Assembly (NCBI GenBank): GCA_910585615.1
Contig: CAJUFO010000030.1
Span: 1-43,772 of the forward strand
DNA from: an uncultured Acetatifactor sp.
GTDB taxonomy: Bacteria > Bacillota > Clostridia > Lachnospirales > Lachnospiraceae
DNA length: 43,772 bases
Reading direction: 5' to 3'
This document shows, piece by piece, positions 16,548 through 24,182 of the stretch. How positions within the stretch are numbered: the first letter of the stretch is position 1; every line of letters starts with the position of its first letter. A program made the position numbers and the translations under genes. The notes under the pieces were generated by a model. That model did not search any database and was not told where the DNA came from. It saw nothing but the letters and a program-made list of their open reading frames with translations.

Positions 16548-17295
16548 GAAATCTCCGATTTTTGTATTTTAACGCCAATCTAAAAATAGCCAAGTCATCT
16601 ATCAAATACCTCTTTAACATACGCTTCGGATCCTGAACAATCCTAAAGCACCACTCCATTCCATGCTCCGACATCCACTTAGGAGCCCTCTTAATGTTCC
16701 CTGCTTCAAAATCCAAGCTTGCCCCCAACCCTAGCGAAATTGGCACCCCTAGCTTTTCCCTATTATGTAAGATGAATAGTTCCTGCTTCGGACACCCTAG
16801 CCCGACAATCAGGATATGAGGCTTAGCACTCTTTAATATTTTCACTATTTTCTTCATTTCCTCCTCATCTTTTTCGAACCCAAAAGGAGGCGAATAAGTT
16901 CCCACTACTTTTAGTCCTGGATATCTTCTCATCAAATTATCTGCTGCTTGGGCAGCGATACCTTCTCCTGCTCCCAGGAAATACATCGTGTATTCCTTAT
17001 CAACCGCCATCTTGCATAGCAATGGAAATAAATCAGAACCTGAAATTTTTTGCTTGATTGGATTTCCATACCATCTAGAAATCCATAATAGCGGCTGCCC
17101 ATCTGTAAGAATCAAATCAGCATTCCTATATGCCTCACAAAGTTCTCCTCCCCGTTCAAGTTGTACAATATGATCCACGTTAGGTGTCACCACATAAGCA
17201 TTTCTGTTCTGTTGTATCAGGGAATCGATTGCCTGCAACGTCTCCACCATCGTTAGATTGTCAACCTCTATATTCATAAACTTTATTCTTGCCAT
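16537..17295 (-). CDS. WecG/TagA/CpsF family (GT26) glycosyltransferase
   Basis: This 252-residue enzyme belongs to the family that adds N-acetylmannosamine(uronic acid) or glucose as the second sugar on a lipid-linked primer. NAYVVTPNVDHIVQLER, ILTDGQPLLWISRW (the catalytic Asp region) and ILIVGLGCPKQELFI are classical motifs. ATG 17295 is preferred to a TTG at 17316 because GAGGG lies 7 bases before it. It is the first gene of the operon. Since GT26 enzymes act second, a separate priming phosphoglycosyltransferase must be encoded elsewhere. Confidence 0.93.
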   Translation of the reverse strand: MARIKFMNIEVDNLTMVETLQAIDSLIQQNRNAYVVTPNVDHIVQLERGGELCEAYRNADLILTDGQPLLWISRWYGNPIKQKISGSDLFPLLCKMAVDKEYTMYFLGAGEGIAAQAADNLMRRYPGLKVVGTYSPPFGFEKDEEEMKKIVKILKSAKPHILIVGLGCPKQELFILHNREKLGVPISLGLGASLDFEAGNIKRAPKWMSEHGMEWCFRIVQDPKRMLKRYLIDDLAIFRLALKYKNRRFHEH

Positions 17296-17531
17296 TCCAT
17301 ATCCCTCAAGATTCAAGCAATTCTTTCACCAAGTAGAGCATTACATGTCAATTTCCGCTTGATTCCAGTAAGCAAAACACTTATGACATGCGCAACGATG
17401 AACAGATGCTGAGCTGTAGCATACAAAGTTAATCTGCCTATATCTGTCAGTCCAATCAGTACACTATATCCTATGGCTGATTGATATCCTTTCCTATCTA
17501 CCTGCCCTTGCAACCCACATTCCACTCCTTA
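17296..17531 (-). other. Leader of the polysaccharide operon; weak 70-codon ORF
   Basis: A GTG-started frame (17525 to 17313) follows the AbiEi-like stop by 6 bases, with AAGGAG close before it. It encodes 70 residues with one hydrophobic stretch (LFIVAHVISVLLTGI) but matches no family I know, notably not an AbiEii toxin. A second reading from ATG 17520 stops after 8 codons. No strong promoter was identified for the operon, so transcription may start here or come through from the AbiEi-like gene. I regard the ORF as doubtful. Confidence 0.3.
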
Positions 17532-18320
17532 CTATACCCACCTCAAACAAGGCCCATAAACCCTCCATTCCCGATGATAAACCAACCCCTCCGCCCCCTT
17601 AATCATATACCGCACCGTACTAGCGCAATGCGCCCGGCACTCCCGGTAAAACGCCTCCGGCAGCTCCACATACTCCTGCAGCTGCTCCAGCACATACCCG
17701 CACTTTTGATAAAGATACCCATTCCCATACCTTTCCAGGCATTCCAACAACTTATCCGCATCCAGCCTCGGCAGCCGCATGATGCATTCCACTACATCCT
17801 CCAGCCCGGCCTCCCCCTCGAAGCTGTGGAGGCTGTCCACCACTGTCTGCTCCAGGCTGGTCACCCGGGTTCCCGCGACCCATTCTGTACTGGCCCCGGC
17901 CTTGGCATGCACCCTCCGGTAGAACACCCCGTTATACCGGAAGTCCGTGAACCGCGTCCCGGTGGCCACGAAGACCTCATTCCCCCGCCTGGTGGCATAC
18001 CCACACACCTCAAAGGCGCTTCCCATGGCGACATACGCGTCGGGGAACAGCCTACTGCCAATCTGGTATCGGTTCAGCACGGGCTCCCCCGTCTCCGCAT
18101 CCATCACGGTATACAGATTACGGTGTATCCTGTCGATGTACCCTTTCCTCTGATAGTCGTTTACCAGATAGGCCACTGCCGACCGATCTTCTACCATGTC
18201 GGCCACGTCCCGCAGAGTAAAGCACCCAAGCTCCCGCATTCTTTCATAATGTTTGACAATAGAAAGCCGCTCCTGCTTTCTATTGTACGACCTGTATGAA
18301 CCTACAGCTATCTCCGGCAT
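17532..18320 (-). CDS. AbiEi-like antitoxin/transcriptional regulator (orphan)
   Basis: This protein resembles COG5340, the AbiEi antitoxin class of type IV AbiE abortive-infection systems: a winged-helix N-terminus (FTLRDVADMVEDRSAVAYLV, GYIDRIHRNLYTV), then the AbiEi_4-type middle (YVAMGSAFEVCGY, VTSLEQTVVDSL) that is needed to counter the toxin. It has 262 residues from ATG 18320, chosen because GGAG lies 6 bases upstream; ATG at 18332 or 18338 and an open frame to 18557 are alternatives. No AbiEii nucleotidyltransferase follows. It is GC-rich, unlike the AT-rich DNA on both sides. It may act as a stand-alone repressor. AbiEi proteins in known systems bind inverted repeats upstream of their own gene. 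Confidence 0.75.
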   Translation of the reverse strand: MPEIAVGSYRSYNRKQERLSIVKHYERMRELGCFTLRDVADMVEDRSAVAYLVNDYQRKGYIDRIHRNLYTVMDAETGEPVLNRYQIGSRLFPDAYVAMGSAFEVCGYATRRGNEVFVATGTRFTDFRYNGVFYRRVHAKAGASTEWVAGTRVTSLEQTVVDSLHSFEGEAGLEDVVECIMRLPRLDADKLLECLERYGNGYLYQKCGYVLEQLQEYVELPEAFYRECRAHCASTVRYMIKGAEGLVYHREWRVYGPCLRWV

Positions 18321-18410
18321 TTTCCACTCCATATCCATCAGCCTGCTTCTAGGCAAGACAGCCGAACCATCACGCCATATCTTATAAATGGCTTCGGCAC
18401 ATAATCGCAG

Positions 18411-18440
18411 AGTTCGTCTTACTGGCATGTTAGGCGAACT
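18411..18440 (-). repeat. Copy 1 of a 30-bp near-palindrome
   Basis: The 30-base sequence runs from AGTTCGTCTTAC to TTAGGCGAACT and is an imperfect palindrome. It matches the reverse complement of the core at 18650-18679 at 28 of 30 positions, but only 24 of 30 in direct orientation, so the two are inverted relative to each other. It lies 90 bases before the chosen AbiEi-like start and, unlike copy 2, has only four T after it on the plus strand. It could be an AbiEi operator or one end of an invertible or mobile segment. Confidence 0.7.
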
Positions 18441-18603
18441 TTTTAAGCCTTTCTGCCCCCTGCCGTCCTGTTTCATAAAAGGCCGGAAAATTGTTGAATC
18501 GGAAATAATACGATACTCCAGCAAATGTTTTTCGCCAAGATATATAGAAATCATCAAAAAAACTGTAGAAATTTAGAAAATATTGACAAAAATGAATTAA
18601 AGC

Positions 18604-18632
18604 TTGCACTAATCCCATATAAGGTATAAAAT
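18604..18632 (+). promoter_or_regulatory. Promoter-like sequence pointing away from the AbiEi-like gene
   Basis: TTGCAC, 17 bases, TAAAAT on the plus strand, ending 8 bases before the 48-bp palindrome. In its present orientation it drives only a very short transcript into that palindrome. If the segment between the two repeats were inverted it would face the AbiEi-like gene. The hexamers are good but this is AT-rich DNA, where chance matches are common. Confidence 0.35.
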
Positions 18633-18640
18633 GTTAACAG

Positions 18641-18688
18641 TAATAAAAAAGTTCGCCTTACATGCCAGTAAGGCGAACTTTTTTATTA
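18641..18688. terminator. 48-bp perfect palindrome, bidirectional terminator
   Basis: Two perfectly complementary 21-base arms enclose the 6-base loop ATGCCA. The outer part of each arm is A-rich on the left and T-rich on the right, so either strand yields a GC-containing stem followed by six U. On the minus strand it lies about 100 bases after the DUF4062 stop and should end the ATPase/DUF4062 transcript. Its inner 30 bases are copied, inverted, at 18411-18440. Confidence 0.85.
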
Positions 18689-18785
18689 TAAATATACAGA
18701 CAGGAATTTATATATGGGTAACCAAAACCATTATCCACCAACATCATATAAATGCCATAAGGCCAAAATCTACATGCATCCAAGC

Positions 18786-19748
18786 TTAAGCATCTCCGGC
18801 ATTCAGGAAATCCTCATCAGTCATACTATTCTCACCCAGCATTTTCACCAATCGTTCACGCATCTGTGCATATTCCTCTTCCAATATATCATAGCGAATT
18901 CTCGTACATTGGTATGGAGGCCCCCCGTATGATATAGAATTGACATCTTCTTCGGTTGCGACTATCTTGTTCTCGCAAATATCATCTAAGGTTTGAGACT
19001 TGATAACAGCATGCGGCGTTACGTTAATTTTCCAACATACTTTTAAATCTTGAACAACATTATACTCATTCATAATATCATAACAATTTATCAAGACATT
19101 CGTATAAGCATCACCGACCTTAGATGCCACTTGTTTCGTATAATACTCAATCTTCTCTGTAGCTCTGTGTATTTCTTCAAACAAATCGTTCACTTTCCGC
19201 GTTTCAATGCTGTTTGTCAGGAAATCATACAACAGGCCCGCCCATTGCTTCTTTAAATATTGTTCTATATCCCGAAAATCCCTGAAAGGATAAAGGGCAT
19301 TATTGCTCTCACTTTTTCGGACTTCATCAATAAACTCGAATATTTTCAAATTATCCACATTCGGATATATAATCGCCTCAGCATTTACCTCTGGATTTTT
19401 CTTATTCTTTTGGTATACAAAATGATCGTTCCATACATTGCTCTCTACCAAGGCAAAAACAGGTATCTTACTTTTTACAGCCTGATTATACTCCATATTT
19501 GTAATGGATTTGTTCTCTTTCCGGTAGCTGCCACCATATCGCCCTCCAATTATCAGGACAAATATCTGACAATTGGGAATTTCGGACAGACATGCATCAT
19601 GGGTGTGCTGATTCGGTGAATAGAACACATCTCCCTCTTCGCTTAAAATAGACTCAAATCCCATATTGTTTATAAAATATCTCAAATCTTCGCGAATATA
19701 TTTTAAGTCATAACAGGTGGAACTGACAAAAACACGAGGAACCGCCAT
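18786..19748 (-). CDS. DUF4062 domain protein, putative effector
   Basis: The first 150 residues match DUF4062 (PF13271): RVFVSSTCYDLKYIREDL (residues 5-22), CQIFVLIIGGRYGG (60-73) and SITNMEYNQA (81-90). This alternating strand/helix pattern looks like a TIR- or nucleoside-deoxyribosyltransferase-like flavodoxin fold. DUF4062 is known at the N-terminus of STAND NTPases in bacteria and animals; its activity is not established. Residues 170-320 are helical and unrecognised. A GGAG site 7 bases before the ATG and a 21-base gap from the ATPase gene show co-transcription. The 320-residue length is complete. A defence or signalling effector role is inferred from domain and partner, not shown. Confidence 0.85.
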   Translation of the reverse strand: MAVPRVFVSSTCYDLKYIREDLRYFINNMGFESILSEEGDVFYSPNQHTHDACLSEIPNCQIFVLIIGGRYGGSYRKENKSITNMEYNQAVKSKIPVFALVESNVWNDHFVYQKNKKNPEVNAEAIIYPNVDNLKIFEFIDEVRKSESNNALYPFRDFRDIEQYLKKQWAGLLYDFLTNSIETRKVNDLFEEIHRATEKIEYYTKQVASKVGDAYTNVLINCYDIMNEYNVVQDLKVCWKINVTPHAVIKSQTLDDICENKIVATEEDVNSISYGGPPYQCTRIRYDILEEEYAQMRERLVKMLGENSMTDEDFLNAGDA

Positions 19749-19769
19749 TGTTTTTCTCCTTTGTACTTT

Positions 19770-21590
19770 CTATTTTTTCGGGACCTTACAGGTCAGTCTC
19801 CAATTTTTGTGATGCTCATCAAAATAATCGCTGTAAGCAGTCAATTCTTGGCCTTTTGAGACATATTGAGATGCATCTTCTATATACATGCCTTCGGCTA
19901 AATCTCCAACAAAAATTGCGCCTTCATGAATCTCAGATTCAAATTTGAAGGTAACAAAAACAAAAGATTTATTTGCTCTTTTTACGGTGCAATTTAATGG
20001 CACTGCTTTCAAATCATATACGTTTATATTATCACAATATATCTTTTCCAGTTCCAGGCAATGCCATAATCCCGGATGCACATAATACCTCCATTTCGCT
20101 CCTCTCATAATATTGGGCTCCCCTTTATGATACCACTTTATATCCCCAGTGCCTGTGTTTATACAGCCTACTATGCCAAAGCGATATAGTTCCGCCAAAA
20201 TAAGGTCAATATCATCAAAAATTCTATATCTCTGATAATCTTCGCGAATATGCGCCTCATATTCTTCCGTTGAAAACTTTCTTTTAAAAGCAGTCAAACT
20301 TGAAAACAATAGATTTATGTCTTCATTCGAATAGAAGGCACTCATCTCTTCCACGATTTCAGTTTTACTGTCCTTAGAGTACTCCTCTAATACTTCCAAT
20401 AATAAGCTTTTCGAAAACTGTGTCTCATCTTCTCCCGCTAAATTTACCGATAACAGGATAAATCTAACAATGTCTCTCGGTTTTTGCCAGGTTCTATCCA
20501 GGATAAAATCAACAGTGTCATCGATTCCTATAAAAGAAGGGAACCAGTTCTGCCTAATTTCCAAGTAATTTGGCGATTTGGAATTTCCCATCAATCTCGC
20601 TATTCTTTTTAACCATATCAAAAACAGAGGATTGTACGTATTTGTACTACGTTTATTTTTCCAATCCAGCAGCACCCTGTAGCTCATTATCTTTTTATTG
20701 ATTTCATCAGAATATAAATGCTTTTCTATGCTGTACAGTATTTCTGTCCTAACAGACAAAATTACTTTCATTTTCTTATAATTCGATTTCCTGATTTTAT
20801 TATTTATGGTGTCAGTCACTTCAATCCAATCATGTATCATTTGAAGGTCGCGCTTGAAGCTCTTATTTCCGTATGATGTTTCCAGCTCATCAATGCATAT
20901 AAAATAATAAGGGGATTTTTTCTCCAACCGTTCGAATAAATAATCGGCAACCTCCAACGCCTCATTGAAACGAATCAGCTCAATTGCATCTTCATTCTTC
21001 GGAATAGGCATATGTTCTTGTGAGATATAAATCCGTTCAGTCCCAGTATCAACTGCGATTGTTTTCGGAATGGACTGAACCATTTTCAATTTATCTATAG
21101 CACCTATTCTAGCAGTGTTCGATAGGCGCACAATGAGATCCTCAAACGCATTCCAGTTAGTATTGTTCTGAAACAGGCCATATTGACAGTTTTTATTATC
21201 AATCACAATCTTTAAATAGATAGTGAGCTTCCATAAATTAGTATAGTCAGACAATTCCGTGGTACTATTGCTGGTCACATCTAACATATCAACAATCTGA
21301 TGTTCCAAAGATTCTAAACGGATTCGCTCTGTTTTATTATAATCGGTTTTGAACAAGATTGTGGAGCATATTGCATTCGGGTCGTTCTTTATCAGATAAT
21401 TACTGATATACAAAAGCAGCGCAGTTTTTCCTGTTCCTTTGTTCCCGACAATATAAGACTTATCTCCCTTTATAATATCCTCTATATTAAAATTTGGGGG
21501 AAAAGTCATACTATTCTCTTCAAACAAATCCCTGTCTTCATAGCGAGCGTCCAGTTTTCCAGCATAAATGTCCTTTATCCTCAAGTCCAC
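19770..21590 (-). CDS. P-loop ATPase, Sll1717-like family
   Basis: This 606-residue protein has Walker A GNKGTGKT (residues 49-56), in the context SYIVGNKGTGKTALLLYISNY split by short loops, and Walker B YYFICIDELE (228-237) of a STAND/KAP-like P-loop NTPase, as in proteins annotated 'P-loop ATPase, Sll1717 family'. The region after the ATPase core (about 260-440) is helical. The last 150 residues look like a winged helix plus a small beta domain (VKRANKSFVFVTFKFESE). The start is GTG 21590 with AAAGGA upstream. It is the first gene of a two-gene operon with the DUF4062 protein, has its own promoter and is AT-rich. Likely role: sensor or switch ATPase controlling its partner; inferred. Confidence 0.85.
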   Translation of the reverse strand: MDLRIKDIYAGKLDARYEDRDLFEENSMTFPPNFNIEDIIKGDKSYIVGNKGTGKTALLLYISNYLIKNDPNAICSTILFKTDYNKTERIRLESLEHQIVDMLDVTSNSTTELSDYTNLWKLTIYLKIVIDNKNCQYGLFQNNTNWNAFEDLIVRLSNTARIGAIDKLKMVQSIPKTIAVDTGTERIYISQEHMPIPKNEDAIELIRFNEALEVADYLFERLEKKSPYYFICIDELETSYGNKSFKRDLQMIHDWIEVTDTINNKIRKSNYKKMKVILSVRTEILYSIEKHLYSDEINKKIMSYRVLLDWKNKRSTNTYNPLFLIWLKRIARLMGNSKSPNYLEIRQNWFPSFIGIDDTVDFILDRTWQKPRDIVRFILLSVNLAGEDETQFSKSLLLEVLEEYSKDSKTEIVEEMSAFYSNEDINLLFSSLTAFKRKFSTEEYEAHIREDYQRYRIFDDIDLILAELYRFGIVGCINTGTGDIKWYHKGEPNIMRGAKWRYYVHPGLWHCLELEKIYCDNINVYDLKAVPLNCTVKRANKSFVFVTFKFESEIHEGAIFVGDLAEGMYIEDASQYVSKGQELTAYSDYFDEHHKNWRLTCKVPKK

Positions 21591-21651
21591 GGCATTTTTT
21601 TCCTTTTATCTAAATGTATTGACTATTTCAAGATAATACAAATACATCTAT

Positions 21652-21680
21652 ATTCTACTACGTGCATTTAGTAATGTCAA
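21652..21680 (-). promoter_or_regulatory. Strong promoter of the ATPase/DUF4062 operon
   Basis: On the minus strand TTGACA, a 17-base spacer and TAGAAT give a near-consensus sigma-A promoter 62 bases before the GTG start. Just downstream, ATGTATT (21614-21620) and AATACAT (21641-21647) form an inverted repeat around 20 bases, a possible operator. Confidence 0.6.
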
Positions 21681-21789
21681 TTCTATAGGCCAATATATTT
21701 CCAAAAATTTTCATGACGCATTACCATCCTGCTACCAATCTGGTATCGCTCTATTGCCAGCCGTCCTCTCTTCCGCCGATAGCCACTCG

Positions 21790-23127
21790 CTATTTGCCTC
21801 CCCGCATCCGCCTCCCCAGCAGAGGCACCTCAAATCCCAGCATCACGGCCCACCCCACAAAATTCGCCCAGGCCAGGCTGCCGAACCCAAGCGAGAGCAC
21901 CAACAGCAGCACCCACACCGCCGCCACCCGTCCCAGCATGTTCATGAACGTGCTGTACAGCGTGACCTTCAGATTCCCCATGCCCCGGAAGAATCCCTGT
22001 ATCCCATTGGTGAAGCCAGGCAGCAGATACATCAATGCAATCCTTCTCAAATAAGCCACCCCCAGCGAGACCACCTCCGCATCCTCCGCCCCGGTGAACA
22101 TTTCCATGATTCCAGGCGCCCCCAGCAAAATGGCAAGGCAGACCCCCACGGAATACGCCGCCTCTATCCCAATCCCAATCCGAAATCCCCGCCTGATTCT
22201 CTCCGTATGCCCCGCCCCCTTGTTCTGGGCGATGAAAGTCGTCATGGCATGGCCTATATTCTGCTGCGGCGTATAGGCGAAATCGTCCACCCTGTTCACA
22301 GCGGTAAAAGCAGCCATCACGCTGACCCCCTGGGTGTTCACCATGGCCTGGATGATTGCTTTCCCCACCTGCAGGCACACCTGCTGCATGGCGCTGGTGC
22401 TGCCGTAAGAAATCGTCCGCCCCAGGAGCTTTCTGTCGAACACAAGCCACCTTTTCCCCAGCTTCAGGAGCGGCACTTTCCGGCTGATGTAAATGCCGCA
22501 GAGCAGGCAGCAGACAGCCTCGCTGGCCACTGTGGACACCGCGCTCCCCAGGACCCCCAGCCCCAGCGCGGCCACTAGCAGCAAATCCCCGAAGATATTC
22601 AGCACGGCGCTGGCAATCAGGAAATACAGCGGCGTCCTGCTGTCCCCCAGGGCCCGCAAGGTATTGGCAAGGAAATTATAGATAAAGGTGAAAAGAATAC
22701 CCAGGAAAACGACGCGCAGATATACGCCCGCCTCCCCTACGACCTCCTCCGGCACCTGAATCAGCCGCAGCAGAGGCTCCGCCAGCAGAATGGAAAGCAG
22801 GGAGAACACAGCGGAAAACCCGCAGCCTGCCAGAAATGTAGTGCTGATCTGGCGGGACAGCAGCGCATAGTCCCTGGCGCCGTACTGTGCGCTCATCAGA
22901 ATGCTGGCACCCATACAGAGGCCGCTGATCAGCAGAAGCACGATGTTCATCAAAGGGGCCGATGTCCCCACCGCAGCCAGCGCTTCCTCCCCCACATATC
23001 GCCCTACGATTACGGAATCCACCGCATTGTAGGTCAGCTGGAACAGATTGCCCAGCACCAGCGGCAATGTGAAAGCCACCAGCGGCAATGCGATTTTTCC
23101 TTCTGTCATATCTCTTTTGCGTGCCAT
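21790..23127 (-). CDS. MATE-family multidrug/Na+ efflux transporter
   Basis: The 445-residue protein has 12 hydrophobic segments in two similar halves, the MatE (PF01554) layout. It opens MTEGKIALPLVAFTLPLVLGN and has NLFQLTYNAVDSVIVGRYVG and SAQYGARDY, which are conserved at the start of DinF/NorM-like pumps. It probably exports cationic compounds with Na+ or H+. The frame is open upstream to 23235, but ATG 23127 is chosen: AAGGAG lies 11 bases before it and the protein then begins as relatives do. It returns to GC-rich composition after the AT-rich defence segment. Substrate is unknown. Confidence 0.93.
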   Translation of the reverse strand: MARKRDMTEGKIALPLVAFTLPLVLGNLFQLTYNAVDSVIVGRYVGEEALAAVGTSAPLMNIVLLLISGLCMGASILMSAQYGARDYALLSRQISTTFLAGCGFSAVFSLLSILLAEPLLRLIQVPEEVVGEAGVYLRVVFLGILFTFIYNFLANTLRALGDSRTPLYFLIASAVLNIFGDLLLVAALGLGVLGSAVSTVASEAVCCLLCGIYISRKVPLLKLGKRWLVFDRKLLGRTISYGSTSAMQQVCLQVGKAIIQAMVNTQGVSVMAAFTAVNRVDDFAYTPQQNIGHAMTTFIAQNKGAGHTERIRRGFRIGIGIEAAYSVGVCLAILLGAPGIMEMFTGAEDAEVVSLGVAYLRRIALMYLLPGFTNGIQGFFRGMGNLKVTLYSTFMNMLGRVAAVWVLLLVLSLGFGSLAWANFVGWAVMLGFEVPLLGRRMRGGK

Positions 23128-23209
23128 ATGCTCTTGGGCTCCTTCCCCCCGTTCCCTCTTCCTCCGCCGCGTAGGCCGCTGGTTTCCTCCGGCTTCCCAC
23201 ATAATGAAA

Positions 23210-23239
23210 GCCAATGCACATGAATCCACGCACATTGGC
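23210..23239 (-). other. Hairpin between mecA and the MATE gene
   Basis: GCCAATG and CATTGGC form a 7-bp stem with a 16-base loop, transcribed after mecA on the minus strand. It is followed by a mixed T-rich stretch, not a clean T-run. It may be a weak terminator or a processing stem. Confidence 0.35.
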
Positions 23240-23271
23240 CTTGCTGTATATCCGTCCTGTCTTTCCCTCTG

Positions 23272-23988
23272 TCATTTCCGTAGCTTCTTCAGCGCCTTCT
23301 CCGCGATGAGGCACTGTCCATGCTCCTCCAGCTGGGCCGTCTGGGACGGCTCGGCCGCATAGAGGCTCGCGAACTCCAGCGCCTGTATGCAGGCTCTGCT
23401 GTAGCGCTCATAAGACGCACGGCCCTTGAGCATATACAGGAAATAGAGTCCGTCCATCCTATATACGCTGCTTTCCACCTGTAGGTTCGAGGGCAGCATG
23501 GAGGCAAATTCGATGATTCTGCCCAAGTCCGCAAACGCGAATACCGCGAAGCTCGGACGGTTGACCGCCTGGCCTCCCACAGCCTTGATGCCCGTCTCCT
23601 TGGCATCCACGGTGCCGCTTGCGCTTCCCGCAGTGTTCTCCGGAGCTTCAGTGCTTCCCGCCCCTATCTTCTCCCGGGTCCTCTGGAGAATTCGCTTCAT
23701 CTCCTTCAGGCATTCGATGAACTGGTCGCTCTCCTTGATCTCCGGATCCCTGTCGGAGAAGGTCAGAATCAGGCCCTGATCCGGCAGCATCATGATCTGC
23801 AGATCAAAGGCGAATTTCGGAGGCTTGTAGCCCACCTCCTCCGCGGCCTGCTCTATAATCTCCTGCACCACTTCCCTGGCTTTATCGCTGCGAAGGACGA
23901 AATCTTTGTAATCAATCTTATACTCTTCCAGTTCTTCATTGGACAGGAAGCACTTTACCGTCTTTTCATCCACACGTTCTATTCTCAT
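23272..23988 (-). CDS. mecA: Adaptor protein MecA
   Basis: MecA presents substrates such as ComK or unfolded proteins to the ClpC/ClpP protease. The N-terminal domain MRIERVDEKTVKCFLS, followed by a helix with DKAREVVQEIIEQAAEEVGY, and the C-terminal ClpC-binding domain (AVFAFADLGRIIEFASML, SSVYRMDGLYFLYM) are in family order. The 238-residue length is normal. The linker at about residues 110-140 is rich in Gly, Ala, Thr and Ser and looks disordered. ATG 23988 is chosen because GAGGAC lies 6 bases before it; an open frame extends further upstream but is AT-rich and non-homologous. It appears to be transcribed alone or with the MATE gene. Confidence 0.92.
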   Translation of the reverse strand: MRIERVDEKTVKCFLSNEELEEYKIDYKDFVLRSDKAREVVQEIIEQAAEEVGYKPPKFAFDLQIMMLPDQGLILTFSDRDPEIKESDQFIECLKEMKRILQRTREKIGAGSTEAPENTAGSASGTVDAKETGIKAVGGQAVNRPSFAVFAFADLGRIIEFASMLPSNLQVESSVYRMDGLYFLYMLKGRASYERYSRACIQALEFASLYAAEPSQTAQLEEHGQCLIAEKALKKLRK

Positions 23989-24077
23989 ATCATTGTCCTC
24001 ATAAAAATGTACCTGCCACATAACCACATTCCTATGATACCATGATATTCGGAAAAATACAATTATATTTATTTTGG

Positions 24078-24108
24078 ATAATAGAATCATTTCTTATGAT
24101 TCTATTAT
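24078..24108. repeat. 13-bp-arm palindrome upstream of mecA
   Basis: ATAATAGAATCAT and its exact complement ATGATTCTATTAT flank the 5-base loop TTCTT. It lies 90-120 bases before the mecA ATG and 75 bases after the BlaR1-like stop on the minus strand. Without GC pairs at the base or a clean T-run it is a poor terminator, so an operator or an mRNA leader stem for mecA is equally possible. Confidence 0.6.
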
Positions 24109-24182
24109 ATAAGTTTTCCATTCTATGCATTATTTTATACCTTTTTTTAGACAATTTTTAGCCTGTTCCATCCCCGGCGGGC

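Noticed and set aside
17313..17525. 70-codon ORF as an AbiEii toxin
   Set aside because: Far too short and without nucleotidyltransferase motifs; kept only as a weak ORF in the leader.
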